In this document: positions 6,281 through 16,031 of the stretch, piece after piece
Layout of the letters: each line of letters opens with the position of its first letter
How positions within the stretch are numbered: position 1 is the first letter of the stretch
Assembly: GCA_039698075.1 (NCBI GenBank)
Contig: JBDKTJ010000137.1
Coordinates: forward strand, 1 to 36,529
Length of the DNA stretch: 36,529 nt
Origin: JAJFVC01 sp039698075
GTDB lineage: Bacteria > Planctomycetota > Planctomycetia > Pirellulales > Thermoguttaceae
Reading direction: 5' to 3'
Notes under the pieces: generated by a model
The model's database searches: none
What the model was told of the DNA's origin: nothing
The model's input: only the letters and a program-made list of their open reading frames with translations
Made by a program: the position numbers and the translations under genes

Positions 6281-7636
6281 GTGTACGAACTGAGCCGCAC
6301 GGAGAGCGTTCATAGCGAGGCCGGAGTGCTGGTCGGCGTGATGTTGCCCGATCGTAAGCCGTTGGGTTCGCCGTTGGAAGAGTTGGAGGGGCTGGCTTCG
6401 ACGGCGGGCGTTCAGGTGGTCGGGCGGCTTTGCCAGCGACGCGACGCGCCGGATCCCGCCACGTACTTGGGCCATGGCAAGGTCGAGGAACTCAAGCAGT
6501 TGTGCTTGGCCAACGACGCCGATCTGGTGGTGTTCGACAACGACCTGAGTCCCGCCCAAACGCGCAACCTCGAAAAAACGCTCGGGCTGAAGGTGTTGGA
6601 CCGCACCGAGTTGATTCTCGACATTTTTGCGACGCGCGCACAAACCCATCAGGCCCGGCTGGCCGTCGAATTGGCGCAGTTGGAATACGCCATGCCGCGG
6701 CTGAAGCGGCTGTGGACGCACTTGTCGCGTCAAAAGAAGGGCGTCGGGCTGCGAGGGCCGGGCGAGACCCAGTTGGAAGAGGATCGCCGGCTGGTCGAGC
6801 GGCGTTTGAAAGATCTGCGGCGGCAACTCAGCGCGATCGAGCGACGCAAACAGCGCGAGGTGGCCGGCCGTCGCGATCGACTTACGGTCTCGCTGGTCGG
6901 TTACACAAACGCCGGCAAGAGCACGCTGATGAACGCGCTGACCGGCGCCGACGTGTTCGTCCAGGACGCGTTGTTTGCCACGCTCGACACGCGAACGCGC
7001 CGCTGGCAACTGCCCGGCTGGGGACCCGTGCTGTTGAGCGACACGGTCGGGTTCATCCGCGAGTTGCCGCACCATCTGGTCGAGAGTTTCAAGGCGACGC
7101 TGGAGGAGGCCCGGCAGGCGGACTTGCTGCTGCATGTGGCCGACGGATCGAGTCCGGCGGTGTACGATCAGATTGCCGCGGCCTATCGGGTGTTGGAGGA
7201 GATCGGGATTCAACGCAAGGACACGCTGTTGGTGATCAACAAAGTCGACGCGCTGCCCGACCGCGCGCGGCTCGACGGCATTTTGAGCCGATATCCCGGC
7301 GCCGTGCCGATCAGCGCCCGATCGGGGTTTGGGCTGGACCGTTTGGCCGTGGCGGTGAGCGAGGCGTTAAGCCACGGATTTTTGGACGTCGACGTGGAGT
7401 TGGGCGTCGAAAACGGGCGGCTGGCGGCCTACTTGGCGGCGCACGGCGAGGTGCTCTCGAAGCGATATTACGACCATCGCGTGGTGGTGCATTGTCGGAT
7501 TCCGGCTCAACATCTGGCCCGGATCGAAGAGAGTTCGCTCTCGATTCGACCGCATCGCGAGACGCAGGGAATCGAGGAGCGAGGAGAGGGAAGAGGGATC
7601 GAGACGGAAATTACGGAGGAGACTTGTGAGACGTGA
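6281..7636 (+). CDS. hflX: ribosome-splitting GTPase HflX
   Basis: 451 residues from the GTG at 6281, chosen because GGAG lies 12 bases upstream and because the sequence before it is unlike the family. HflX binds the 50S subunit and rescues stalled ribosomes under stress. The N-terminal HflX domain is seen in DAPDPATYLGHGKVEEL and DNDLSPAQTRNLEK, then a helical linker GVGLRGPGETQLEEDRR. The GTPase domain follows: GYTNAGKSTLMN (G1, from about residue 207), DTVGFIRELPHHLVESF (G3) and NKVD (G4). A C-terminal domain ends in YDHRVVVHCRIP. The last 20 residues are a Glu/Gly/Arg-rich tail coded by an almost pure purine tract (about 7570-7620) and are unlikely to be ancestral. It overlaps the SDR gene by 11 bases. 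Confidence 0.93.
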   Translation: MYELSRTESVHSEAGVLVGVMLPDRKPLGSPLEELEGLASTAGVQVVGRLCQRRDAPDPATYLGHGKVEELKQLCLANDADLVVFDNDLSPAQTRNLEKTLGLKVLDRTELILDIFATRAQTHQARLAVELAQLEYAMPRLKRLWTHLSRQKKGVGLRGPGETQLEEDRRLVERRLKDLRRQLSAIERRKQREVAGRRDRLTVSLVGYTNAGKSTLMNALTGADVFVQDALFATLDTRTRRWQLPGWGPVLLSDTVGFIRELPHHLVESFKATLEEARQADLLLHVADGSSPAVYDQIAAAYRVLEEIGIQRKDTLLVINKVDALPDRARLDGILSRYPGAVPISARSGFGLDRLAVAVSEALSHGFLDVDVELGVENGRLAAYLAAHGEVLSKRYYDHRVVVHCRIPAQHLARIEESSLSIRPHRETQGIEERGEGRGIETEITEETCET

Positions 7637-8408
7637 ATTGAAGGATCGGCGGGCGATCGTGACCGGGGCGTCGAGCGGCATCGGGTTCGCCACCGCGCTG
7701 GAATTGGCCCGGCACGGCGTCCATTTGGTGGTCGTCGCGCGGCGCGAAGATCGGTTGCAGCGATTGGTCGAACAGGTCGCGCCGTTGGGCGTGCGGATCG
7801 AGCCGATCGTGGGCGACATGACCGATCCGCAGACGCGGCGGCGAGCGCTCGATGCGGCCGAAGAAAAACTCGGCGGGCTCGACCTCTTGATGAACAACGC
7901 CGGAGTGGGCGCGTTGGGTCCGTTCGTCGACGCCAGCGTCGATCGGGCGCGGCGCGTGATGGAGATCAACTTTTTCGCCACGGTCGAGATGACCCGATTG
8001 TCGCTGCCGGCGTTGCGCCGGGGCGTCCGTCCGATCATCGTCAACGTCGGGTCGATCGTCGGGCGGCGCGGCGTGCCGAATCGGAGCGAGTATTCGGCCA
8101 GCAAGTTCGCGGTGTGCGGATTCAGCGAGGCGATTCGAGCGGAGTTCGCGCCGATGGGGATCGACGTGCTGTTGGTGAATCCGGGCACGACGAAAACGGA
8201 GTTTTTTGAGAAGGAACTGGAGCGGTCGATCGACGAGAAGTGGCCGCAACACACGGCGATCGGTCCGGATGCGGTCGCTCGGCAAGTGGTCCGTGCGATT
8301 CGCCTGGGGCGTCATGAAATCATTCCTTACGGTTGGGGCCGTGTGCTGTGCTGGCTCAATCGTCTCTCGCCGCGATTGATGGACGCGGTGCTCGCGCATT
8401 ACGCATAA
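7626..8408 (+). CDS. short-chain dehydrogenase/reductase
   Basis: 260 residues, classical SDR. TGASSGIG (residues 13-20) binds the nucleotide, NNAG is at 90-93, and the catalytic set is Ser143, Tyr156 and Lys160 (YSASK). An Arg-rich turn (VARREDR) after the second strand suggests NADP preference. The GTG start is preceded by GGAGGA at 7615-7620 and lies within the end of hflX, so the two genes are translationally coupled. The C-terminal segment PYGWGRVLCWLNRLSPRLMDAVLAHYA is hydrophobic and could touch a membrane. The substrate cannot be told from sequence. Confidence 0.9.
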   Translation: MRRELKDRRAIVTGASSGIGFATALELARHGVHLVVVARREDRLQRLVEQVAPLGVRIEPIVGDMTDPQTRRRALDAAEEKLGGLDLLMNNAGVGALGPFVDASVDRARRVMEINFFATVEMTRLSLPALRRGVRPIIVNVGSIVGRRGVPNRSEYSASKFAVCGFSEAIRAEFAPMGIDVLLVNPGTTKTEFFEKELERSIDEKWPQHTAIGPDAVARQVVRAIRLGRHEIIPYGWGRVLCWLNRLSPRLMDAVLAHYA

Positions 8409-9098
8409 ATGGACGCCGGATTTCAGATACTTTTCGAGGAGGGACCCTGTCTGGCGGTCTGCAAGCCGTCGGGCGTGGCCACGCAAGCGCCGCCGGGCAT
8501 CGACAGCCTGGAGACGCGCATCAAGGCGTTTTTGAAGCAGCGCGACGATCCTCCGCACGATGTGTATCTCGGCGTGCCGCATCGGCTGGACCGTCCGGCC
8601 TCCGGTGCGATGGTGTTCGCCACGCGACGCCGCGCCGCGCAAAAACTCGCCCGGCAGTTTGAACGGCGAGAGGTCCAAAAAACCTATTGGACATGGGTGG
8701 CCGGGCAAGTGGATCCGCCGTGCGGCCGGTGGCAAGATTACGTGCGCAAAGTGTTCGGGCATCCGCTGGCCGAGGTGGTTCCGGCCGATCATCCCGAGGC
8801 GAAGTTGGCCGTGCTCAACTATCGCACGCTGGCCAACGCCGCGCAGGGCACTTGGCTGGAGATCGAATTGGAGACCGGGCGGACGCATCAGATCCGCATT
8901 CAAGCCGCCTCACGCGGGCATCCGGTCTGGGGCGACGCGCAGTATGGCTCGACGATTCCGTTTGGTCCGCAACACGAAGACGAGCGGTTGCGGGCGATCG
9001 CATTGCACGCGCGGATGCTCGCGTTCACGCATCCGGCCACCAAGCAGCGCATCGTCGTGACGGCCCCGACGCCGGCGTTTTGGCCCGACGCCGGGTGA
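8409..9098 (+). CDS. RluA-family pseudouridine synthase
   Basis: 229 residues. The catalytic motif HRLDRPASG has Asp61 as the nucleophile that isomerises uridine in rRNA or tRNA. LETGRTHQIRIQ and GHPVWGDAQYG are the other family signatures. There is no S4 domain, and the length matches the short RluA-type enzymes such as RluC-like or TruC-like members. The specific RNA site cannot be inferred. The ATG begins at the base after the SDR stop codon, so it is the third gene of the hflX cluster. A REP-like copy begins at the base after its stop. Confidence 0.9.
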   Translation: MDAGFQILFEEGPCLAVCKPSGVATQAPPGIDSLETRIKAFLKQRDDPPHDVYLGVPHRLDRPASGAMVFATRRRAAQKLARQFERREVQKTYWTWVAGQVDPPCGRWQDYVRKVFGHPLAEVVPADHPEAKLAVLNYRTLANAAQGTWLEIELETGRTHQIRIQAASRGHPVWGDAQYGSTIPFGPQHEDERLRAIALHARMLAFTHPATKQRIVVTAPTPAFWPDAG

Positions 9099-9161
9099 AC
9101 GCTTGCGAGTTCGTAATGTTTTCGCTTCAATAGAAAAGCGGACGTGCGAAATCGCAAGCGT
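9099..9161. repeat. REP-like inverted pair upstream of the transposase
   Basis: ACGCTTGCGAGTTCG (9099-9113) and CGAAATCGCAAGCGT (9147-9161) are inverted copies matching at 14 of 15 positions, 33 bases apart. The left arm starts immediately after the RluA-family stop codon. The transposase starts 27 bases after the right arm. The 14-mer CGCTTGCGAGTTCG of the left arm occurs again inside the transposase gene (9566-9579). Confidence 0.75.
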
Positions 9162-9187
9162 CGGCTTGTTGAGTTGGAGCAGTTCCC

Positions 9188-9817
9188 ATGATTATCGGAT
9201 ATCATCTGATTTGGACGGTTTATGGATACTGGCTCCCCAACGATCCTCGCGGAAGCACGTCGAAAACGATTGCGTCGGATGTGATTGCGCAGCTTGGAAG
9301 TTTGCACGATGGCCGTAAGAAGATCCAGCCGTCAAATCGCGAGATTCGTCAGTTTCAGGAACGGTCGCGCGGCGTATTGAAGTTTCCGTTGTTGCTGTTT
9401 GCCGCAAATGAAATTTTCATCATTGCGGAGGGCATCGCCGAGGCGATTGATCGACACAACTATACTTGCTACGCCTGCGCCATTATGCCGGACCACGTTC
9501 ACATGGTCATCCGTCGACACAGGCATCAGGCGGATGAAATGTTGGAAAACTTACAGGAATCCACTCGCTTGCGAGTTCGCACCGCGGGTGTGCGAACGGC
9601 GGATCATCCCGTCTGGGGCGGACCCGGCTGGAAGGTGTTTTTGGACGCCCCCGATGGCATGCGGCGGACAATCGATTATACTAACGAAAATCCGCGCCAA
9701 TGGCGGATGCCCGCGCAACGCTGGGCGTTCGTTACGCCGTACGATGGATGGCCGTTGCCTCCGGGGCATAGTCCCAGTTCTCCTTACCTTGCAAGCACAC
9801 GAAACCATCAAAAATAA
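9188..9817 (+). CDS. IS200-like/REP-associated tyrosine transposase (RAYT-type)
   Basis: 209 residues, a single-strand DNA Y1 transposase of the HUH superfamily. The HUH motif is PDHVHMV (His103, His105). The likely catalytic tyrosine is Tyr164 in TIDYTNENP, matching the YxxNNP-type element of RAYTs. The N-terminus HLIWTVYGYWLPNDPRGS is typical of the group. GGAG at 9175-9178 sets the ATG. The gene is a single copy between REP-like inverted pairs; the downstream pair begins at the last two bases of the stop codon. RAYTs are normally domesticated, single-copy and spread REP sequences rather than themselves. Codon use is less GC-rich than that of neighbouring genes. All catalytic residues are present, so it looks intact. 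Confidence 0.85.
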   Translation: MIIGYHLIWTVYGYWLPNDPRGSTSKTIASDVIAQLGSLHDGRKKIQPSNREIRQFQERSRGVLKFPLLLFAANEIFIIAEGIAEAIDRHNYTCYACAIMPDHVHMVIRRHRHQADEMLENLQESTRLRVRTAGVRTADHPVWGGPGWKVFLDAPDGMRRTIDYTNENPRQWRMPAQRWAFVTPYDGWPLPPGHSPSSPYLASTRNHQK

Positions 9818-9878
9818 CCGCTTGCGGTTTTGCACGATCAAGCAAAAGATTTGCAAACCTGCAAACCTGCAAACGGTT
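9816..9878. repeat. REP-like inverted pair downstream of the transposase
   Basis: AACCGCTTGCGGTTTTGC (9816-9833) and GCAAACCTGCAAACGGTT (9861-9878) are inverted, matching at about 15 of 18 positions. Short CCTGCAAA-like direct repeats lie in the right arm. The left arm overlaps the transposase stop codon. The right arm ends just at the GGAG that serves as ribosome site for acnA, so the element lies in the acnA leader. Confidence 0.65.
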
Positions 9879-9892
9879 GGAGTATTTTGAGC

Positions 9893-12604
<2,712 letters not shown>

Positions 12605-12623
12605 AACCGATCGAGCGGTTCGA

Positions 12624-13115
12624 CTAAGAGACGTGATGGGCGAGTTCCTCGCCGATCATCTCGAAATCTTTGTGAAAACGCTCGACGGCTTCGGCCGGAC
12701 TGAGATTCAGAATCGCTCGGCCGTCGGTCTCCCAATGATCGCGGTCGAAACGAAAGACCGCCGTGCCGGCTTGACCCTGCTCGGAGAGATTCGCGATCGA
12801 ACGGTCCATTTCTTCGGCGGCCAACGTGACCGCGACCAACGCCGACAACTGGCCGGTCGCCAGGTCGCGGACATAGGCGACGTCGTCGGCGAATGAGCCG
12901 TCGGTCCAACGAGACGCGTTGGGATGCGCGTGCAAGGCGGCCAGTTGCAGAAACTTCGCTTCGAGCCGTTCGCGTTGGACGTGAAAGCGCCGCTTGGCTT
13001 GAACGAATCCAGCCACCGGCGCGTTGGGGTGTTGATGTCGAGATCGCCGACGCCAGACGACCGTGGTTGCGGCCACCAATAAGGCGATCAGCGGAGTCCA
13101 CCAGAGCAAGTGCAT
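12624..13115 (-). CDS. single-span membrane protein, unknown function
   Basis: 163 residues from the ATG at 13115. That start has a G-run (GGGGGG) about five bases upstream and places the membrane segment at the N-terminus (LLWWTPLIALLVAATTVVW), followed by a positive stop-transfer patch RRRSRH. The rest is soluble, helical and probably cytoplasmic: QAKRRFHVQRERLEAKFLQLAA, then a region FADDVAYVRDLATGQLSALVAVTLAAEEMD, and a C-terminal part with WETDGRAILNLSPAEAVERFHKDFEMIGEEL. I do not recognise a named family, though it resembles planctomycete hypotheticals. It is convergent with acnA (19 bases between stops) and divergent from the GNAT gene. Confidence 0.75.
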   Translation of the reverse strand: MHLLWWTPLIALLVAATTVVWRRRSRHQHPNAPVAGFVQAKRRFHVQRERLEAKFLQLAALHAHPNASRWTDGSFADDVAYVRDLATGQLSALVAVTLAAEEMDRSIANLSEQGQAGTAVFRFDRDHWETDGRAILNLSPAEAVERFHKDFEMIGEELAHHVS

Positions 13116-13177
13116 CGCGTACCCCCCCGCGGTGTGCGGAAATAGCCTCGGTCCTTGCCCCAAAAGCTCCTGGATAC

Positions 13178-13236
13178 TTGTGTTATTCTACAACACAATT
13201 GACATGGTTTGCAATCGGATTGGAAAAATACATAAT
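13178..13236 (+). promoter_or_regulatory. candidate promoter with inverted repeat for the GNAT/M16 unit
   Basis: TTGCAA (13209-13214) and CATAAT (13231-13236), 16 bases apart, form a fair sigma-70-like promoter in an AT-rich patch. Just upstream TTGTGTT (13178-13184) and AACACAA (13192-13198) form a 7-bp inverted repeat with a 7-base centre, placed like an operator. A perfect TTGACA (13199-13204) is also present but has no -10 at correct spacing. The implied 5' leader is about 150 nt. Confidence 0.45.
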
Positions 13237-13315
13237 GTGCACAAAATACGGGTTGTGCGACGAGACGAAAAGGCGACGATTGACCCCCTGGTCGCGGCCC
13301 GATAGATTACAATGG

Positions 13316-13420
13316 ATGGACTTGGCCCATGAAAACGTTTTTGGATGACCGGGCACGGATCTGGCCTATTATAAACGTTTTTGGATAACCGGACATGGAT
13401 CTGGCCTATTATAAACGTTT
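13316..13420 (+). repeat. 40-bp tandem repeat duplicating the start of the GNAT gene
   Basis: A 40-bp unit is repeated head to tail: 13333-13372 and 13373-13412, with the first eight bases of a third copy at 13413-13420. The region 13316-13332 (GGACTTGGCCCATGAAAACG, in part) is an older, degenerate copy. Within each unit GGATCTGGCCTATTATAAAC codes the N-terminus MDLAYYKRF of the following gene. In the upstream copy the start ATG has become ACG and a TAA follows soon after. So the gene's 5' end has been tandemly duplicated. Confidence 0.8.
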
Positions 13421-13958
13421 CCGCATGGAAATAAATCTGGCCGGTCGGTCGTGGTTGCCGCCGCCGCTGCCGGTGCATTATTATTATCTGCCGTGGGAAG
13501 AGTCGCTGTTGGACGCGTTTTCGCAGGCGAAGTATTTGAGTTTTCGAGACGCGATCGACGCGGCGGTGTTTCCATGTTTTTCGGAGTTTGACGGTTGCCG
13601 GCGACTGATGCGGGACATTTCGCAGCGGCGCGGATTTTTGCCGGAGACCACCTGGCTGTTGGTCCATTCGCCGGGCGGCGAGACAAAGCCGGAGTATTGC
13701 GGCACGGTGCAAGGGATTCGCGAAACGCCGGAATTGGGCGCGATTCAGAATCTTGGCATCGCGCCGGGCCATCGGGGGTTTGGGCTCGGAAAGAATTTGT
13801 TGCAGCGCGCGTTGGCGGGCTTTTGCGACACCGGCGTGCGACGCGTTCATCTTGAGGTGACGGCGGAAAATCACGTCGCGATCCGTTTGTATCGGCAGCT
13901 CGGATTCACCGTGGTTCGCTCTCTTTACAAGGCTGTCGAAACGGAATGTTCGAAGTGA
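13395..13958 (+). CDS. GNAT-family acetyltransferase
   Basis: 187 residues. The C-terminal half is a GCN5-related N-acetyltransferase fold. Acetyl-CoA motif A is NLGIAPGHRGFGLGKNLLQRAL (pyrophosphate loop HRGFGLG, about residues 122-128), followed by VRRVHLEVTAENHVAIRLYRQLGFTVVRSLYKAV, the usual strand and helix with a terminal Tyr/Leu. The N-terminal 80 residues (MDLAYYKRFRMEINLAGRSW, FPCFSEFDGCRRLMRDISQRRGFLPE) carry a pattern I recall from planctomycete homologues, which supports the ATG at 13395. That ATG lies in the last copy of a tandem repeat. Its end overlaps the first M16 gene by 13 bases. The acceptor is unknown; modification of peptides or N-termini would fit the peptidase neighbours, but that is inference. 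Confidence 0.87.
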   Translation: MDLAYYKRFRMEINLAGRSWLPPPLPVHYYYLPWEESLLDAFSQAKYLSFRDAIDAAVFPCFSEFDGCRRLMRDISQRRGFLPETTWLLVHSPGGETKPEYCGTVQGIRETPELGAIQNLGIAPGHRGFGLGKNLLQRALAGFCDTGVRRVHLEVTAENHVAIRLYRQLGFTVVRSLYKAVETECSK

Positions 13959-15229
13959 CCGACTCCATTGTTTCCCACACGTACGCGAACGGGTTGACGC
14001 TGGTCGCCGAACCGATGGCGTGGCTTCAGTCCGCGGCGTTCACGTTTTTGACGCCGGCCGGCGGCATGTACGACCCGAAGGACCGCGCCGGACTGGGCGG
14101 GTTCACCTGCGAGATGGCGCTGCGCGGGGCCGGCTCGCGCGACAGCCGGCAATTCATTCTCGACCTGGACAATCTGGGCGTCGAACGCAGCGAATCGGTT
14201 TCGAGCAGTCATGCCGGATATAGCGGGGCGACGGTGTCCGAAAATCTCGCGCCCACGCTGGCCATCTACGCCGACGTGCTGCGGCGGCCCCATTTGCCGG
14301 AAGACCAGATGGAGGCCGGACGGCTTGCGATGCTGCAAGAGCTTCGGGCGGTCGAGGACGAGCCGTCGCAAAAGGTGATGATCGAACTGCGGCGACGTCA
14401 TTATCCTTGGCCGTGGGGGCGGCCGTCGCAAGGCGAGCAGGAGGCCATCGAGGCCACCACGATCGACGACGTCCGGCGACAATTCCAGCGGTGTTATCGG
14501 CCGAACGGGACGATTTTGGGCGTGGCGGGCCGTTTCGAGTGGCCGCGGCTGGTCGATTGGGTCGGTCAGTTGTTCGGCGATTGGACGCCGGGGCCGGATT
14601 TGCCCATCGAAGAAAGCCCGGCGCCGGGCGGTTACTTGCATCTGTCCTACGAGTCGCAGCAGACGCAGATCGGCATCGCCTACGACAGCGTGCCGTATTG
14701 CGACGCGGACTATTTTCAGGCGTGGGGCGCCGTCGGAGTGCTGAGCGGCGGCATGAGCGCCCGGCTGTTCACCGAGGTCCGCGAGCGACGCGGATTGTGT
14801 TACAGCGTCTATGCCACGCAACACACCTTGCTGGGGCGGGGAGCGGTTTTTTGCTACGCCGGCACCGGGGCGGATCGGGCGCAGCAGACGCTCGACGTGA
14901 CGATCGGCGAGTTGCTTCGGTTGTCCAAGGGCATCGAGGAGCACGAGATCGATCGGCTGAAGGCGCGGATCAAAAGCGCGCTGGTGATGCAGCAGGAATC
15001 GAGCGCGTCGCGCAGCGCGTCGTTGTGCCGGGACTGGTATTACCTGGGCCGTGCGCGGACGTTGGACGAGGTGGAGCGGCTGATCGACGGGCTGAGCGGA
15101 CCGAGCATCAGCCGGTATGCGGCCGAACATCCGCCGAAGCAGTTTACGGTGGTGACGCTCGGCGGCCAACCGCTTCGGGCGCCCGAAGGCGTGGATGCGC
15201 CGCATGGGGGGACAGACAGGCTCGAATAA
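13946..15229 (+). CDS. M16 peptidase homologue, non-catalytic subunit type
   Basis: 427 residues, two M16-type halves. The zinc motif HxxEH is replaced: where the partner has HFLEHMAFKG this protein has GFTCEMALRG (positions about 51-60), so all three motif ligands are lost. The C-terminal half keeps the R/Y motif (FTEVRERRGLCYSVYATQ) that in heterodimeric M16 enzymes is supplied by the non-catalytic chain to hold substrate. It therefore looks like the alpha-type partner of the catalytic gene at 16032. There is no signal peptide, so the enzyme is cytoplasmic. Translation is coupled to GNAT through a 13-base overlap. It is separated from its partner by a toxin-antitoxin module. Confidence 0.88.
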   Translation: MFEVTDSIVSHTYANGLTLVAEPMAWLQSAAFTFLTPAGGMYDPKDRAGLGGFTCEMALRGAGSRDSRQFILDLDNLGVERSESVSSSHAGYSGATVSENLAPTLAIYADVLRRPHLPEDQMEAGRLAMLQELRAVEDEPSQKVMIELRRRHYPWPWGRPSQGEQEAIEATTIDDVRRQFQRCYRPNGTILGVAGRFEWPRLVDWVGQLFGDWTPGPDLPIEESPAPGGYLHLSYESQQTQIGIAYDSVPYCDADYFQAWGAVGVLSGGMSARLFTEVRERRGLCYSVYATQHTLLGRGAVFCYAGTGADRAQQTLDVTIGELLRLSKGIEEHEIDRLKARIKSALVMQQESSASRSASLCRDWYYLGRARTLDEVERLIDGLSGPSISRYAAEHPPKQFTVVTLGGQPLRAPEGVDAPHGGTDRLE

Positions 15230-15262
15230 CCGCAACGCATCGCCAACGGGGTCTTGCTTAGT

Positions 15263-15280
15263 TGTATCCTATAGGATACA
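15263..15280. promoter_or_regulatory. 18-bp palindromic operator of the toxin-antitoxin unit
   Basis: TGTATCCTATAGGATACA is a perfect 18-bp palindrome, ending five bases before the toxin ATG at 15286. Its centre (CCTATAGG, with TATAGG) may double as a -10 region, which would leave an extremely short leader. This is where an HTH antitoxin would be expected to bind for autorepression. Symmetry and position are seen; binding is inferred. Confidence 0.65.
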
Positions 15281-15285
15281 CTTGA

Positions 15286-15579
15286 ATGATGGTTGAAATT
15301 CGCCAGACGGAAGGGTTCGCCTCCTGGTTCCACGCGTTGCGGGATTGCCGGGCTCGGGCTCGCATCCAGGTCCGCATTGACCGTCTGCAGCTTGGTTTGT
15401 CGGGAGACGTGAAATCGGTGGGCGGCGGCGTTTCGGAGTTGCGGATCGACTATGGGCCGGGTTATCGGGTTTATCTCGCGCGACGTGGGCGGCAGTGCGT
15501 GATTCTTCTTGCGGGCGGCGACAAGCGAACGCAGCGTCGCGATGTCGAAAGAGCCATGAAACTGGCGCAGGACCTGTAG
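15286..15579 (+). CDS. HigB/RelE-like toxin (addiction-module killer protein type)
   Basis: 97 residues, short RelE-superfamily fold. FASWFHALRDCRARARIQVRIDRLQLGLSGDVKSVGGGVSELRIDYGPGYRVYLARRGRQCVILLAGGDKRTQRRDVERAMKL matches the TIGR02683 pattern, recalled without a search. That pattern has an Arg-rich helix, GVSELRIDYGPGYRVYL strands and a GGDKxTQxxDIxxA tail. Such toxins cleave mRNA on the ribosome. Two ATG codons in a row (15286, 15289) are possible starts. Toxin-first order with the antitoxin 15 bases later is the usual arrangement for this type. The module lies between two M16 genes. Confidence 0.85.
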   Translation: MMVEIRQTEGFASWFHALRDCRARARIQVRIDRLQLGLSGDVKSVGGGVSELRIDYGPGYRVYLARRGRQCVILLAGGDKRTQRRDVERAMKLAQDL

Positions 15580-15594
15580 ATCGAGGGGGGAGAG

Positions 15595-15891
15595 ATGGCA
15601 AAAACAAAAACCAAACAGTACGACGCCGCGGAGTACTTGGAAAGCGAAGAACACATAGCGGCGTATTTGCAAGCGGCGTTGGACGACGGCGATCCCGCGC
15701 TGGTCGTTCATGCGCTGGGCAACATCGCCAGGGCTCGGGGCATGTCCCAGATCGCCCGGCAAACTGGATTGCGACGCGAGAGTCTTTACAAGGCGCTGTC
15801 GCCGGACGGGAATCCGGAGTTTGCGACGGTGCTCAAGGTCGTTCAGGCGCTGGGCATCGAGCTGCACGCCGAACCGACGCACACCCCGTAA
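15595..15891 (+). CDS. HigA-like HTH antitoxin (TIGR02684 type)
   Basis: 98 residues. The N-terminal part (YDAAEYLESEEHIAAYLQAALDDGDPALVVHALGNIARARG) and the HTH segment (MSQIARQTGLRRESLYKALSPDGNPEFATVLKVVQALGIEL) match the addiction-module antidote family that pairs with TIGR02683 toxins. SQIARQTGLRRESLYKAL is the helix-turn-helix. A GGGGGGAGAG ribosome site precedes the ATG. It should neutralise the toxin and repress the unit at 15263-15280. Confidence 0.88.
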   Translation: MAKTKTKQYDAAEYLESEEHIAAYLQAALDDGDPALVVHALGNIARARGMSQIARQTGLRRESLYKALSPDGNPEFATVLKVVQALGIELHAEPTHTP

Positions 15892-15917
15892 CGAGGAAAG
15901 ATCGCCTGCAGCGGTAT

Positions 15918-15929
15918 TTTCGGCCGAAA
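15918..15929. promoter_or_regulatory. 12-bp palindrome TTTCGGCCGAAA upstream of the catalytic M16 gene
   Basis: A perfect 12-bp palindrome with partly symmetric flanks (TATT/AATA), 103 bases before the start of the M16 gene. The same 12 bases form the core of the palindrome at 504-517. Its role is unknown; an operator for a shared regulator is one option. Confidence 0.35.
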
Positions 15930-16031
15930 TAGGGCCGGGGCCTGACAAACATGGCGGCGAGCGCGGACCGCCGACCGTGACGTGGTTTTTGCGTGGATGC
16001 GGCTTTCGATTCTGGCGATTTTTTTAGAAAC

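Larger units (their letters stand above)
9099..9878. mobile_element. RAYT gene plus flanking REP-like pairs (REPtron-like unit)
   Basis: The transposase gene 9188-9817 and its two flanking inverted pairs form one compact unit squeezed exactly between two stop/start boundaries (RluA stop at 9098, acnA start at 9893). No target-site duplication is obvious. I infer that the repeats are the transposase's cognate substrates; related motifs at 1903, 5995/6053 and 26475 would be dispersed non-autonomous copies. Confidence 0.65.

Noticed and set aside
5390..7213. 607-residue open frame on the minus strand
   Set aside because: Covers vapBC and hflX in antisense, including a repeat-filled intergenic gap; no protein family visible.
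13199..13236. Promoter built on the perfect TTGACA at 13199
   Set aside because: The only good -10 is 26 bases away, too far; TTGCAA at 13209 with a 16-base spacer fits better.
13316..13420. CRISPR-like repeat or regulatory iteron
   Set aside because: Only two full units abut without spacers, and the unit contains the start codons of the GNAT gene; a tandem duplication explains it.
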